NCBI GenBank assembly: GCA_014529385.2
Contig: CM043952.1
Location: 70,048,299-70,112,298, forward strand
Source of the DNA: Adiantum capillus-veneris
Taxonomy: Eukaryota; Streptophyta; Polypodiopsida; Polypodiales; Pteridaceae
DNA length: 64,000 nt
Reading direction: 5' to 3'
Shown: piece by piece, positions 24,105 to 34,898 of the stretch
Layout of the letters: every line of letters starts with the position of its first letter
How positions within the stretch are numbered: position 1 is the first letter of the stretch
The notes under the pieces: generated by a model
Database searches by the model: none
The model's input: only the letters and a program-made list of their open reading frames with translations
Told to the model about the DNA's origin: nothing
Program-made: the position numbers and the translations under genes

Positions 24105-24939
24105 GCTCTTGAAACCCTTCAGTTTACAAGACTAAAAACCCTAAACTATTGTGAATGGATGAATGAGTATGAAGGATTTTCTAACTGGACGACAGAAGAA
24201 GAAGAGCTCCAAGCACAACTAGACGAACTCCGCATCTCCATCGAAGCTCGAGTGCCTGGTGTAACGGTAATCGATTTGAAGTGGAAGAGTCAACCAACGC
24301 GCCAAACCCAGTGGATATACATAGGCCAAGTGCCAAGAAGAAGAAGGAGGAGGTGGAAACCATGTCCGCAATCTACAACCAACCAACAACAACAAAATGG
24401 AAGGAGCTCTGCACAATACAGAATAAACACTATTCTACTTTGAGAATCGGGTAACTCAAGTCACCGAGGTAATTATCATAGTCAGTTTTCAAGTCGCACC
24501 TGATGCTGCAGCACAGATAACAGAAGCATTGGCTCACACTCTCACTAGAGAAACTAGGGATCTACAGAGTTTGTTTCAGGAAAGAACACCACCCTCTCCT
24601 ACAAGCTTGGACAGTGACTAAGCACCTCTAAGCTTCACATGAATCAGGACAACCTACCTCAAGACAGATCACACATACCAACACGTGTACGCTCAATCAA
24701 GGTAATATTGGACTTGAAGATTCACTACCAGCACGTCATTGACACCATGCCGGGTGGGGAGCGGTTTTTTGAGGTTCTTGCATCAGATCAGCCATTTGTT
24801 TTACCTTTGGTACAAGGCAATGTACCGTTTGAAGTTTTAATCTATGTCCTAGTATAATAGGGTATACACGCCTCCTTGTAAAGAAGAAAAAAAATTTGCA
24901 AGTTAAGAAGTGTGTCTTTCTAGCTCTCTCTCAGTAATC
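24105..24939 (+). other. Leader of element B with a decayed upstream reading frame
   Basis: About 850 bp separate the primer site and gag. A frame open to 24443 reads LNYCEWMNEYEGFSNWTTEE, then a glutamate-rich stretch and basic residues. Another frame (about 24445-24620) reads ITEALAHTLTRETRDLQSLF and ends in a stop. These may be remains of a small protein before gag, as some giant plant elements have, but I recognise no domain. The second copy (32142-32998) has the same frames. Confidence 0.4.
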
Positions 24940-26058
24940 ATGGCAAGTGTAGCATTTCCAACCTTTACTGGTAAGATGGGCGAGGATGCTGTAGACTTTC
25001 TAGACAACTTGGAAATAGCATGTGTCATCTCTGCGAGAGATGATGATGCTTCGCGCTTGCGCATCTTCCCACTTCTAATGAAGGTGGAGGCAAGATCATG
25101 GTACAATGCCTTGGCACAAGAAACCAAGGAACGGTGGGACTTATTAAGGGCAGCCTTTGTCAAGCGTTTTGGAGAGGGCACAACATCAGAGAAACTATGG
25201 CAATTGTTGACAGAGTTGAAGCAGGGCAGTATGCTGGAATACGCATCATATGAGTCAGAGTTTGTAGATTTATGGGGGCGATGGGTTGCATCGCTAAGAG
25301 AGGATGAGGGGGCACCTGATTTCCTAAAGAAGGATCGGTTTGTGGCTGGGTTATGGCCAACTCTTAAAGAGAAGGTGAAGGGAAGGTTTCCTGCTACGTA
25401 TGAGCTAGCAGTTGAAGTGGCCCGCCTTAAAGACAAGAAGTTGCGCCTACAAGCCAGGAATATCGATGGAGAGGAAGCCGTTAGGACCCCACCACCTCTA
25501 GCACCACCTACAACAGTCGCCCAGAGGATTCAACCACAAGAACCAATTGAAGATCAGCAAGACCTGCTCAACCGAATCACCAATCAACTTGAGAATCTCT
25601 CAGTCCATTTGGTACAACAAGGGCATGCACACAATCGCAACCAAGAGCAAGGGAGAGGACAACGAAGGCAAAACCAAGAATACCACTGCTACAATTGTGG
25701 GGAGGATGGTCATGGCATGTACTACTGTCCACAACCAAGGAGGCAGAATTTCAATAGAGGAGCCAGACAAAACCAGGTTTCACCACCAAGAGCAAGACCA
25801 CCACCACCGAGGGCACCACGACAAGAACCACCCATGCAAATCTTACAACCACCGATTCAACCACAACCACCACCACCACCATCACCACAACCTCTCATTC
25901 CACCCTTACCCCCACCACCAGTTGGCAATCAAACAGTAAGCATCATTAGTCTTGAAGGTAAGGGAAAGGAGAAAGTGGAGGAGGATAAGACCAAGGTTAA
26001 AGGAGTAGATGCCATTGGGGTAAAACGCGCTAGGCATGGTGAATTTTCTCAAAAGTAA
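24940..26058 (+). CDS. gag: gag of element B
   Basis: The start at 24940 (MASVAFPTFTGK) is preferred over an upstream ATG at 24910 because it matches element A. The length is 372 codons from this start. The capsid domain occupies about residues 10-160 (RSWYNALAQETKERWDLLRA; GSMLEYASYESEFVDLWGRW; FVAGLWPTLKEKVKGRFP). The zinc knuckle CYNCGEDGHGMYYC lies at about residues 250-263, followed by a proline-rich tail. It ends with TAA after FSQK; the same frame then stays open for about 58 codons toward the protease. The same TAA occurs in the second copy (34112), so it predates the duplication. Confidence 0.9.
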   Translation: MASVAFPTFTGKMGEDAVDFLDNLEIACVISARDDDASRLRIFPLLMKVEARSWYNALAQETKERWDLLRAAFVKRFGEGTTSEKLWQLLTELKQGSMLEYASYESEFVDLWGRWVASLREDEGAPDFLKKDRFVAGLWPTLKEKVKGRFPATYELAVEVARLKDKKLRLQARNIDGEEAVRTPPPLAPPTTVAQRIQPQEPIEDQQDLLNRITNQLENLSVHLVQQGHAHNRNQEQGRGQRRQNQEYHCYNCGEDGHGMYYCPQPRRQNFNRGARQNQVSPPRARPPPPRAPRQEPPMQILQPPIQPQPPPPPSPQPLIPPLPPPPVGNQTVSIISLEGKGKEKVEEDKTKVKGVDAIGVKRARHGEFSQK

Positions 26059-26543
26059 GAAAAGATGAAGAATAAAGGGGAATCTAGCAAAAATCCGTCC
26101 AAGTCACGACGTAAAATTGACATTGTAGATTTCTCTTTGGGTGAATGTTCTAAACCATATGATTTGGTTCAAGATGTTTCTGTGCAGGGCCCAAAAATCA
26201 CCTGGCCCCAGTTACTCCACCTAGCACCTAGGTGAGGAGACAATGGACAAAGATGGTTAACACGAGGTGACCAAAGCCAAAGATAGCTGGGGCTATCTCC
26301 GGGAGGAATCTAGACGACATACTACCAGTGATGGATGCTTACATTAAAGCGCAACACATCTCCAATATCTACATCGATGGTGGCGCACAAATATGCGTCA
26401 TGAGTGAAAAAATGATGCACCGTTTGGGTTTAGAGGTGAGTCGGCCGGCACCATGCCGAGCCAAAATGGCAAATAATTTAAAAGTTCAATGTGTTGGTGT
26501 CATAAATGCAGTTAGGATAAAGGCATTCAACACCTAGGTAGAT
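26059..26543 (+). pseudogene. gag-protease linker and protease of element B (broken)
   Basis: The linker continues in the gag frame (SKSRRKIDIVDFSLGE) until a shift at about 26232 and a TGA. The protease part at 26328-26537 has YIDGGAQICVMSEKMMHRLG with the DGGA active site. A TAG at 26535 separates it from the following frame, which carries the closing motif IILGRPWL. Functional gag-pol would need these three breaks to be bypassed, so the copy is probably dead. Confidence 0.8.
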
Positions 26544-29500
26544 GTGGACATCTTTGTCATGCCACACAAAGGGGAGGGCTATCCTATCATTCTAGGGAGG
26601 CCTTGGCTTATGGCTATAAGAGCTAAGCAGGACTGGGACACCGGCATAATCCAGATGAAGGATGCAAAAGGAAGGCCAATACTTTACGACATGAAGATAG
26701 GTCAACAACACGACATGGATCTAGAAACCTCTGAGGATGAGTTTTCTAGTGGTGACTCTTCAACCACTTCAGAGGAGGAGTCAACAGTGAGTGAAGAAAG
26801 TGACAGTAGCATTGAGGTGATGGGGATCATTCTCAAGGACCCTAAGAAGATGGAGCAACCTGATGCCTCATCATCAAGACAAGGGGAGACACCAGGTATA
26901 CAACCTCTGGTGGAAGCAAGTAAGCTACATCAAATGCTCTCTAGTGAGTTGTGTGGGAAGGAGCGTGAAGATTATATTTTGATGCTAAGTAATTTTACCA
27001 CATTGTTCATTGATGAATATGATAAAATCATTGGCATCACAGTAGTTCAACATCACATTAAGCTCAAGGAGGGAAGTAAACCTGTAGTGCAGAAGCTCAG
27101 GCGGCTAGGAGTAATTCAAAAAGACGCCCTACTCAAAGAGGTGAGGAAATTGCTAGAAGCCGGTTTTATCTATCCTGTTGAAGACTCAGAGTGGGTTTCT
27201 CCAGTGGTAGTCACACCAAAGAAGAATGGTAAGTGGAGGGTTTGTGTTGATTACAAGCCTCTTAATGCAGCCACAAAGAGGGACCATTTTCCTCTTCCTT
27301 TTCAAGACGAAATACTCAATGAGGTAGCAGGACATGAGCGCTACACGGTATGTGATGGCTACTCAGGCTACTTCCAAATTAGCATCGCTGAAGAAGATCA
27401 AAAGAAGACAACCTTCATCACACCATGGGGATGTTTTGCTTACAGAGTTATGCCCTTTGGTCTCACTAATGCTCCAGCCACTTTTCAGCGATATGTGACA
27501 TTTGTTTTTCAGCCATTCTTTGGAAAATCAATCCGTGTTTTTATTGATGAGTTTTGCATCTATAGCTCTCGCTCTCTTCATTTGGAGAAAGTTTATGAAG
27601 GTCTAGCTAGGCTACAAGATTTGGGTGGCCAACTCAATGTGGAGAAATTCCACATTGGTGAAAGCAAGGTTACTCTTCTTGGCCATGTGATCTCGGCCAA
27701 CGGCATTGAAGCTGACATAAGCAAGGTTCAAGCCTTGGTGGCTTTGACCTCTCCCACCACAACAAAGCAATTGGTCTCTTTTCTTCAAAAGGTGAGGTAT
27801 TTGAGTAGGTTCATTCACTTGCTCTCCCAAGTGGTTCTCCCTTTACAACAAGTTACCCATCAAGAGATCTTCACTTGGAGTGAAGAAAATGAACAACAAT
27901 TCAATGAGGTAAAACAAATTCTAGCTTCACTTCCCACCATAGCACCTCCAAAGTGGGACGAGCCATTTTATGCAAACCCTAGTGTTGGCAATGACACACT
28001 TGGGGCTGTATTGATGCAAAAGGATCCTCAAACTTCTTTCATGCGTCCTATCTACTTCTCTAGTCGAATGATGACCCCATCAGAAAAGGGATACACGGCA
28101 GTGGAGCACATGGTGCTTGCATTAATGTTTGCTACCACCAAATTTCGCTCTTATTTATTGTCTAAACCATTCATAATATTAACAATGGAAGAAGTATTTC
28201 CTTATGTAATGCAGCACATGGATGTTTCTTCTAGGATTTCCAAATGGCTCACAAGGCTACAAGAGTTTGACTACACAATGCAAGTGGAGAACTCCACAAG
28301 GGCCAGTCTAGGAGGTATTCTCACTCATCGCCACTATGAAAAGAAGCTAAAGATAAAGCCAAATGATCAAGATATTACACCCGTGCTGGAAGTCCCTAAG
28401 GTAGAGGAGGCTCACTCTCTTTTCTTTGATGGAGCCTACAAGAGGAAAGTGGACAAAGCTGCAGCAGGCATTGTCATCTTCAACGAGCAAGGGGACAAGG
28501 TTTTCTCTATTGGGAATCTCTTGGATTCTCACTCTAACAATGAGGCAGAATATGCAGCTTTAACTCTTGGGTTAGAGTGGTGTGTGACACAGGGCATTCA
28601 ACGGTTAAATGTATTTGGTGATGCCATGCTTTTAATAAAACAAATACAAGGAACTTGGGCTTGTAAAAATCATATCTTGCTAGGCCATTTGCGCAAAGTC
28701 AAGGAACTTTTAGGGAAATTTCAAGTTGTACAATTACATCATGTCCCTCGAGCAGAAAATCAAGAAGCAGATGCTCTAGCTAGAGAGAAGTTGCAAGATG
28801 TTTCAGTGGTGGGTTCTATCAAGTTGAAGCTGCCTCTCTTCCAAGGTAGCGATGCTATGCCTGACATCATGAGTTTCTTGGACACAGGAGAGTGTCCTAA
28901 GGATCTTACTAAGGGCCAAAAGCAGTGGCTTGCGCACAAGGCAACAAAATACCGCCTTATCAATGACGACCTCTACTGCAAGGGTAAGGATCAAATTCTT
29001 AGGCATGTACCTCTCTCTAGAGAGATCACTGAAATCATTTCAAGTTGCCATGATGGTGTTTGCGGAGGACACTTTGCACTTGACATCACTAGTAGAAAGA
29101 TTCTACAAGCCGGGTTTGTATGGCCTAGTCTACATAGGGATGTGCATCATTGGTGTAAAACATGCAAGGAATGTCAAAAGGCAGGGGATAGGAGGCTCAC
29201 ATATGAGCCACAAACTCCTATAATCTCATATGGACCATTTGAGAAATGGGGAATTGATGCTATTGGGCCTTTTCCAAGGAGCCAATCAGGTAAATTTTAT
29301 ATCATCATGGGTGTGGACTACATGACCAGGTGGGCTGAAGCAGTTGCCACCACCCGGATTACAGCTAAGGAAGTGGCTAAGTTCGTATTTCAAAACATTT
29401 GTTGCCGTTTTGGCACTCCTCTTGAAATAATTTCTGACAGGGGACCAGGTTTTAGAGGAGACCTTGTAGGAGAGCTAATAGAGAAGTTAGGTATCTCACG

Positions 29501-30188
29501 AAGACACTCAACTCCCTACTACCCACAATGCAATGGTTTGGTGGAAAAGGTAAATGGTATGATCTGCAAGATCATCACTAAGCATGTAAACAATCACAAA
29601 AGTGATTGGGACAAGCATCTTATGGCTGCACTTTGGGCTTATTGCACTTCATTTCGCACATCCCTTGGGTTCACACCATATCACTTGGTGTTTGGTAAGG
29701 AAGCCATTTTACCCATTGAAGTACAATTGGCTAGTCTCAGGGTGCTAGCTGGGCAGGAGGAACGTCCTAATGCTCATCTCCACAACCACATTCTTGATCT
29801 AGAGAGGCTTCAACTAGACAGAGAAGATGCTATCAACTATTATGCAGCACAGGCAGAGCAACGTCGACTTACCTTCAACAAGGGACTTAGGGCAAAAGGT
29901 CTCAAGAAAGGTATGTTGGTCCTACGGTATGATAACAGGTTTGACACTAGGAAGGATAAAAAGTTTTCACCTAGATGGGAAGGGCCATTTGTCATTAGAA
30001 AGCGCTACGCCAATGGCAATTACCGATTGATGGATGCAGATGGTAGGCTCCACAAAACACGTGTCAATGGATGGAGGTTGAAGCAGTACTTTTTGAGATT
30101 TGATCAAACACCTATGATGGAAATCCCCGAGGAGGGAAACTCCTCCACCTCAATTGAAGAAGAATCAGGTACAACGCTAGAGGCATGA
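26544..30188 (+). CDS. pol: pol of element B: RT, RNase H, second RNase H, integrase
   Basis: This is a single 1214-codon open frame. Approximate residues: protease end IILGRPWL 14-22; RT 215-400 with GYSGYFQIS and VMPFGLTNAPATF; catalytic box VFIDEFCIYS at about 332, where the usual FIDD has become FIDE; first RNase H about 465-590; second RNase H from FFDGAY (626) to EADALA (about 745); integrase zinc finger from HDGVCGGH (834) to CKEC; core DAIGPF (904), SDRGPGF (964) and VEKVNG (999); basic C-terminal domain with RWEGPFVI. There is no chromodomain. It is the only full-length pol in the window, but the RT box change probably impairs it. Confidence 0.9.
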   Translation: MDIFVMPHKGEGYPIILGRPWLMAIRAKQDWDTGIIQMKDAKGRPILYDMKIGQQHDMDLETSEDEFSSGDSSTTSEEESTVSEESDSSIEVMGIILKDPKKMEQPDASSSRQGETPGIQPLVEASKLHQMLSSELCGKEREDYILMLSNFTTLFIDEYDKIIGITVVQHHIKLKEGSKPVVQKLRRLGVIQKDALLKEVRKLLEAGFIYPVEDSEWVSPVVVTPKKNGKWRVCVDYKPLNAATKRDHFPLPFQDEILNEVAGHERYTVCDGYSGYFQISIAEEDQKKTTFITPWGCFAYRVMPFGLTNAPATFQRYVTFVFQPFFGKSIRVFIDEFCIYSSRSLHLEKVYEGLARLQDLGGQLNVEKFHIGESKVTLLGHVISANGIEADISKVQALVALTSPTTTKQLVSFLQKVRYLSRFIHLLSQVVLPLQQVTHQEIFTWSEENEQQFNEVKQILASLPTIAPPKWDEPFYANPSVGNDTLGAVLMQKDPQTSFMRPIYFSSRMMTPSEKGYTAVEHMVLALMFATTKFRSYLLSKPFIILTMEEVFPYVMQHMDVSSRISKWLTRLQEFDYTMQVENSTRASLGGILTHRHYEKKLKIKPNDQDITPVLEVPKVEEAHSLFFDGAYKRKVDKAAAGIVIFNEQGDKVFSIGNLLDSHSNNEAEYAALTLGLEWCVTQGIQRLNVFGDAMLLIKQIQGTWACKNHILLGHLRKVKELLGKFQVVQLHHVPRAENQEADALAREKLQDVSVVGSIKLKLPLFQGSDAMPDIMSFLDTGECPKDLTKGQKQWLAHKATKYRLINDDLYCKGKDQILRHVPLSREITEIISSCHDGVCGGHFALDITSRKILQAGFVWPSLHRDVHHWCKTCKECQKAGDRRLTYEPQTPIISYGPFEKWGIDAIGPFPRSQSGKFYIIMGVDYMTRWAEAVATTRITAKEVAKFVFQNICCRFGTPLEIISDRGPGFRGDLVGELIEKLGISRRHSTPYYPQCNGLVEKVNGMICKIITKHVNNHKSDWDKHLMAALWAYCTSFRTSLGFTPYHLVFGKEAILPIEVQLASLRVLAGQEERPNAHLHNHILDLERLQLDREDAINYYAAQAEQRRLTFNKGLRAKGLKKGMLVLRYDNRFDTRKDKKFSPRWEGPFVIRKRYANGNYRLMDADGRLHKTRVNGWRLKQYFLRFDQTPMMEIPEEGNSSTSIEEESGTTLEA

Positions 30189-30216
30189 ATACCTCTAGCC
30201 TTAGGGGGAGGTCTAA
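30189..30216 (+). other. Polypurine tract of element B
   Basis: TTAGGGGGAGG lies just before the second LTR, which starts at 30217. It corresponds to the tract of element A at about 5698. Confidence 0.8.
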
Positions 30217-32141
30217 TGAGGAAAGCTTTTCTATGCATGGGAACCCCCCCATATATTTTTGCCCTTTTATCAAAATATTTCCCATTATATAAGTTACTTT
30301 TTATTTTTTCTTCCTTTTTCACAAACGTTTTAGCCTTTATTAAATAAATAATACTTATGCTAATCAATCATGATGTAGCATAATACGTAAGCTTTCTTTG
30401 TTGATCTCTCTTTTGACCTTAAAAATATTAAATATATATATTCTAGTATTTTCTAATATATTTTTTTCATGTATGTATATTATTCCACTCTACCAAATAT
30501 TTTATTCACTAGTTTTCATTTTCAAACCTCAACCCCACTTTCAAATTTCAATAATACCTCCATCTAGATGATTGCCAATCTTTTCAACACTCTAGGTTAT
30601 GTTTTCATACACATGAAGGAGCTTACACTTGAAGGCAAGAGAGAAGTCCACTCAAAGGGGACCACCGAAAGACTTTTGCAGCCACAAATAATACAGTATT
30701 TGGCTGAATGTTTTAAGTAAAGAAGAACCCCGAATCTGAAGGAGCGTTCAACATGAAAGATGTAGCTCGTGATCTCAACTTTTAGCTCAATTTTTTTCAG
30801 AATTTTTGGAGTTATGAACACGGAGATATGATTTTTTGTAGTGGACCCAAGTTTTCTCGTGTAATGGTGACACAGGCCATCCCACTTTTCTTCCTTCTAG
30901 AATGGCTATGGTTCTACAAGTCTTCAAGCATGATTACAAGATACAAGGCTCTTTTAATGAGGTCTTGGCTAGTCTAGAGTAATTCTATCACCATTTTTGG
31001 AGGATCCATCCTCATCAACAAATATCCACCTTCGACAACCTCTCTTATAATTTTCTTACCTCTCTCTTCTCTCCCTAATAAGCTTATGTCTATCCAAAGA
31101 TAGACTATTGTAAATATTTCCTATCCTCTACATCCTACCCACATTCTCTCTTTTTCTCTCTCTATTGACTCTGGTATTTTAAATAATGAGGAGACAAGAT
31201 GGGAGCCACAGTCACATGCACCCCATTTTCCTAGTCACCAAAGTGGGACACTCACCTCAAATAGAAATATTGCTAAATCCTTCCCTCCTTCCCTATATAA
31301 GGAGGCCATGAGAGCTCACTTGGAGGGAGAGAACACACACACACACACACCTATCCATACACACTCTTGTGCTACATGCTTGTAGCATGAATCCTAATCA
31401 CATAATCACAACACCATCATCATCACCATCACCATGCACAAAAGATGAGCACCACACCTCCACACCACTTGTAATTAAGGGTTGAAGGCACAATTTCAAG
31501 AAGAAGAAGGGTGGACGCACTCATGATATTCCTCGCCATCAACTCCCATCTCTCCATTATGCCTCCTACGATCTTGTTCCCTTCTCATTTTCCTGCCATA
31601 CGCTACCTATTGTATTCATCTTTTCCAAGCAATCAACACACCCCATCTTGGTGCCATACTTTGTGTCGCTTTGAATACATCTCATTGTGAGTATGGTATA
31701 TTCTTGTTCCTTGCCATTTTTTTCGGCTTATGTTAAGGTGTGCGGATTCGCCACCACACACACTCTCTCTCTCTCCCTCTCATATTCCTATCATCTTGCT
31801 ACTTCCATCTTAAGGTGTGCGGATTCACCCCCTTTTGTATGAGAAGTGAGCATACTTGCATGTATCCCTGACCTCGTTATCTTCCTTACTACATGCACAC
31901 GTAGCGAGCCCATTCTCACTCACTCACCACTCCTCTCACCTTATTCTCCGACCACCCCATTCCACATTTGGGCGTGGATCTTGAAATTGTTTTCCATGCA
32001 TGCTTCATTGTGTATATGTATGCGTCCTAGCCGCATATCTTGCTAGGTGGTGCCCCTATTGTGTATTCCCCATGATGAGGCCATTGTGCATAGTCTTGGT
32101 GTAGAGGCCACCGGGTCTATTTTTTCCACTTCCGCCTCTCA
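30217..32141 (+). repeat. LTR 2 of element B (shared middle LTR)
   Basis: It starts TGAGGAAAGC, ends CTCA, and is 1925 bp long, the same as LTR 1 with scattered substitutions only. It serves as 3' LTR of the first unit and 5' LTR of the second. TATA box at about 31293. Confidence 0.9.
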
Positions 32142-34232
32142 TTTGGTGCCCCCACTGAGGAGGGCTCTTGAAACCCTTCAGTTTACAAGACTAAAAACCC
32201 TAAACTATTGTGAATTGATGAATGAGTATGAAGAATTTTCTAACTGGACGACAGAAGAAGAAGAGCTCCAAGCACAACTAGACGAACTCCGCATCTCCAT
32301 CGAATCTCGAGTGCCAGGTGTAACGGTAATCGATTTGAAGTGGGAGAGTCAACCAACGCGCCAAACCCAGTGGATATACATAGGCCAAGTGCCAAGAAGA
32401 AGAAGGAGGAGGTGGAAACCATGTCCGCAATCTACAACCAACCAACAACAAAAAAATGGAAGGAGCTCTGCACAATACAGAATCAACACTATTCTACTTT
32501 GAGAATCGGGTAACTTAAGTCACCGAGGTTATTATCATAGTGAGTTTTCAAGTCGCACCTGATGCTGCAGCACAGATAACAGAAGCATTGGCTCACACTC
32601 TCACCAGAGAAACTAGGGATCTACAGAGTTTGTTTCAGGAAAGAACACCACCCTCTCCTACAAGCTTGGACAGTGACTAAGCACCTCTAAGCTTCACATT
32701 AATCAGGACAACCTACCTCAAGACAGATCACACATACCAACACGTGTACGCTCAATCAAGGTAATATTGGACTTGAAGATTCACTACCAGCACGTCATTG
32801 ACACCATGCCGGGTGGGGAGCGGTTTTTTGAGGTTCTGGCATCAGATCAGCCATTTGTTTTACCTTTGGTACAAGGCAATGTACCGTTTGAAGTTTTAAT
32901 CTATGTCCTAGTATAATAGGGTATACACGCCTCCTTGTAAAGAAGAAAAAAAATTTGCAAGTTAAGAAGTGTGTCTTTCTAGCTCTCTCTTAGTAATCAT
33001 GGCAAGTGTAGCATTTCCAACCTTTACTGGTAAGGTGGACGAGGATGCTGCAGACTTTCTAGACAACTTGGAAATAGCATGTGTCATCTCTGCGAGAGAT
33101 GATGATGCTTCGCGCTTGCGCATCTTCCCACTTCTAATGAAGGTGGAGGCAAGATCATGGTACAATGCCTTGGCACAAGAAACCAAGGAACGGTGGGACT
33201 TATTAAGGGCAGCCTTTGTCAAGCGTTTTGGAGAGGGCACAACATCAGAGAAACTATGGCAATTGTTGACAGAGTTGAAGCAGGGCAGTATGCTGGAATA
33301 CGCATCATATGAGTCAGAGTTTGTAGATTTATGGGGGCGATGGGTTGCATCGCTAAGAGAGGATGAGGGGGCACCTGATTTCCTAAAGAAGGATCGGTTT
33401 GTGGCTGGGTTATGGCCAACTCTTAAAGAGAAGGTGAAGGGAAGGTTTCCTGCTACGTATGAGCTAGCAGTTGAAGTGGCCCGCCTTAAGGACAAGAAGT
33501 TGCGCCTACAAGCCAGGAATATCGATGGAGAGGAAGCCGTTAGGACCCCACCACCTCTAGCACCACCTACAACAGTCGCTTAGAGGATTCAACCACAAGA
33601 ACCAATTGAAGATCACCAAGACCTGCTCAACCGAATCACCAATCAACATGAGAATCTCTCAGTCCATTTGATACCACAAGGGCATGCACACAATCGCAAC
33701 CAAGAGCAAGGGAGAGGACAACGAAGGCAAAACCAAGAATACCACTGCTACAATTGTGGGGAGGATGGTCATGGCATGTACTACTGTCCACAACCAAGGA
33801 GGCAGAATTTCAACAGAGGAGCCAGACAAAACCAGGTTTCACCACCAAGAGCAAGACCATCACCACCGAGGGCACCACGACAAGCACCACCCATGAAAAT
33901 CTTACAACCACCGATTCAACCACAACCACCACCACCACCACCACAACCTCTCATTCCACCCTTACCCCCACCACCAGTTGGCAATCAAACAGTAAGCATC
34001 ATCAGTCTTGAAGGTAAGGGAAAGGAGAAAGTGGAGGAGGATAAGACCAAGGTTAAAGGAGTAGATGCCATTGGGGTAAAACGCGCTAGGCATGGTGAAT
34101 CTTCTCAAAAGTAAGAAAAGATGAAGAATAAAGGGGAATCTAGCAAAAATCCGTCCAAGTCACGACGTAAAATTGACATTGTAGATTTCTCTTTGGGTGA
34201 ATGTTCTAAACCATATGATTTGGTTCAAGATG
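32142..34232 (+). pseudogene. gag: Second, truncated internal copy of element B (leader and gag)
   Basis: It repeats 24083-26171 almost base for base. Gag starts at 32999 but stops at TAG 33581-33583, where the first copy has CAG. The frame then reopens (33668-34114) with the zinc knuckle and the same TAA. The copy ends at 34232 in TTGGTTCAAGATGT, after which minus-strand integrase of element D begins. No protease or pol is present. Confidence 0.9.
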
Positions 34233-34898
34233 TACTTCCGTTACATAGGCTTTTAGTAAATCGAGAATTGTTAGGTTAGCTATTTCACTTTGGCCATCCG
34301 TTTGTAGATGATAGGCCGAATAGAAGTTTAGCCTTGTCCCTAAATTCTCAAAGAGACCCTTCCAAACATTACTGGTCATTCTAGGATCTCTATCCACACT
34401 ATGGACATTGGCAAGCCATGGTACTTGAAAATTTGTGAAATGAAGAGGGTTGCCATTTGATGGGCTTTGATAGTCTTTTTGACGAGCTTGTTTACTGAAC
34501 TTGTCTACTATCGTCCATATTCCCGTATTCCCATGGATAGACTTAGGCAATCCAAAGATAAAATCCATGGATATGCTCTCCCATGGTGAATTAGGGATTG
34601 GCAAGGGTTGAAGCAATCTAGGTTGCTTCTCTCTATCAAATTTTGTCTTTTGGCATACCACACATTTAGAAACATACTCTTGTATGTTCACTTTCATGGT
34701 AGGCCAATAGAAATATGTTTCAATTCCCTTTAAGGTAGACTGAGTCCCTCTATGTCCCGCATAAGGAGGAGCATGAGATTCATACATTACTTTCTCACGT
34801 AGTGAGTTAGTAACACATAGTCTATTGCCATAGAGAAGATAACCATCTTGTAAAGTAAATGGTTCTTCTTTCTTCCCTAATGCAAGGGCTGAAATCAC
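34233..34898 (-). pseudogene. Integrase of element D (truncated)
   Basis: On the minus strand: zinc finger HAPPYAGHRG to CVVCQ, then the core with MDFIFGLPKSIHGNTGIW, a region altered relative to E (KDYQSPSNGNP), VDRDPRMTSNVWKG and HLQTDGQSEIANLT. The last ten codons of the open frame come from element B, not from integrase. In E the corresponding protein continues for about 100 codons plus a chromodomain part. Confidence 0.85.

Larger units (their letters stand above)
22158..34232 (+). mobile_element. Element B: Ty3/gypsy tandem unit, LTR-internal-LTR-truncated internal
   Basis: Two LTRs of identical length (22158-24082 and 30217-32141) flank a full internal region. A second internal copy follows the second LTR and breaks off at 34232 inside gag. 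This shared-LTR tandem is the usual product of unequal recombination between two copies. The third LTR and the right target duplication are gone, together with part of element D, so a deletion removed the right end. It belongs to the same family as element A. Confidence 0.9.

Noticed and set aside
24903-25436. 177-codon minus-strand frame opposite gag of element B, repeated at 32962-33495
   Set aside because: It is a shadow of the gag coding strand, present only because gag is open. It has no family features.
34233-34262. Right target duplication for element B
   Set aside because: CCCAT does not occur at the right edge, and the second internal copy is cut inside gag, so the edge is a deletion junction.
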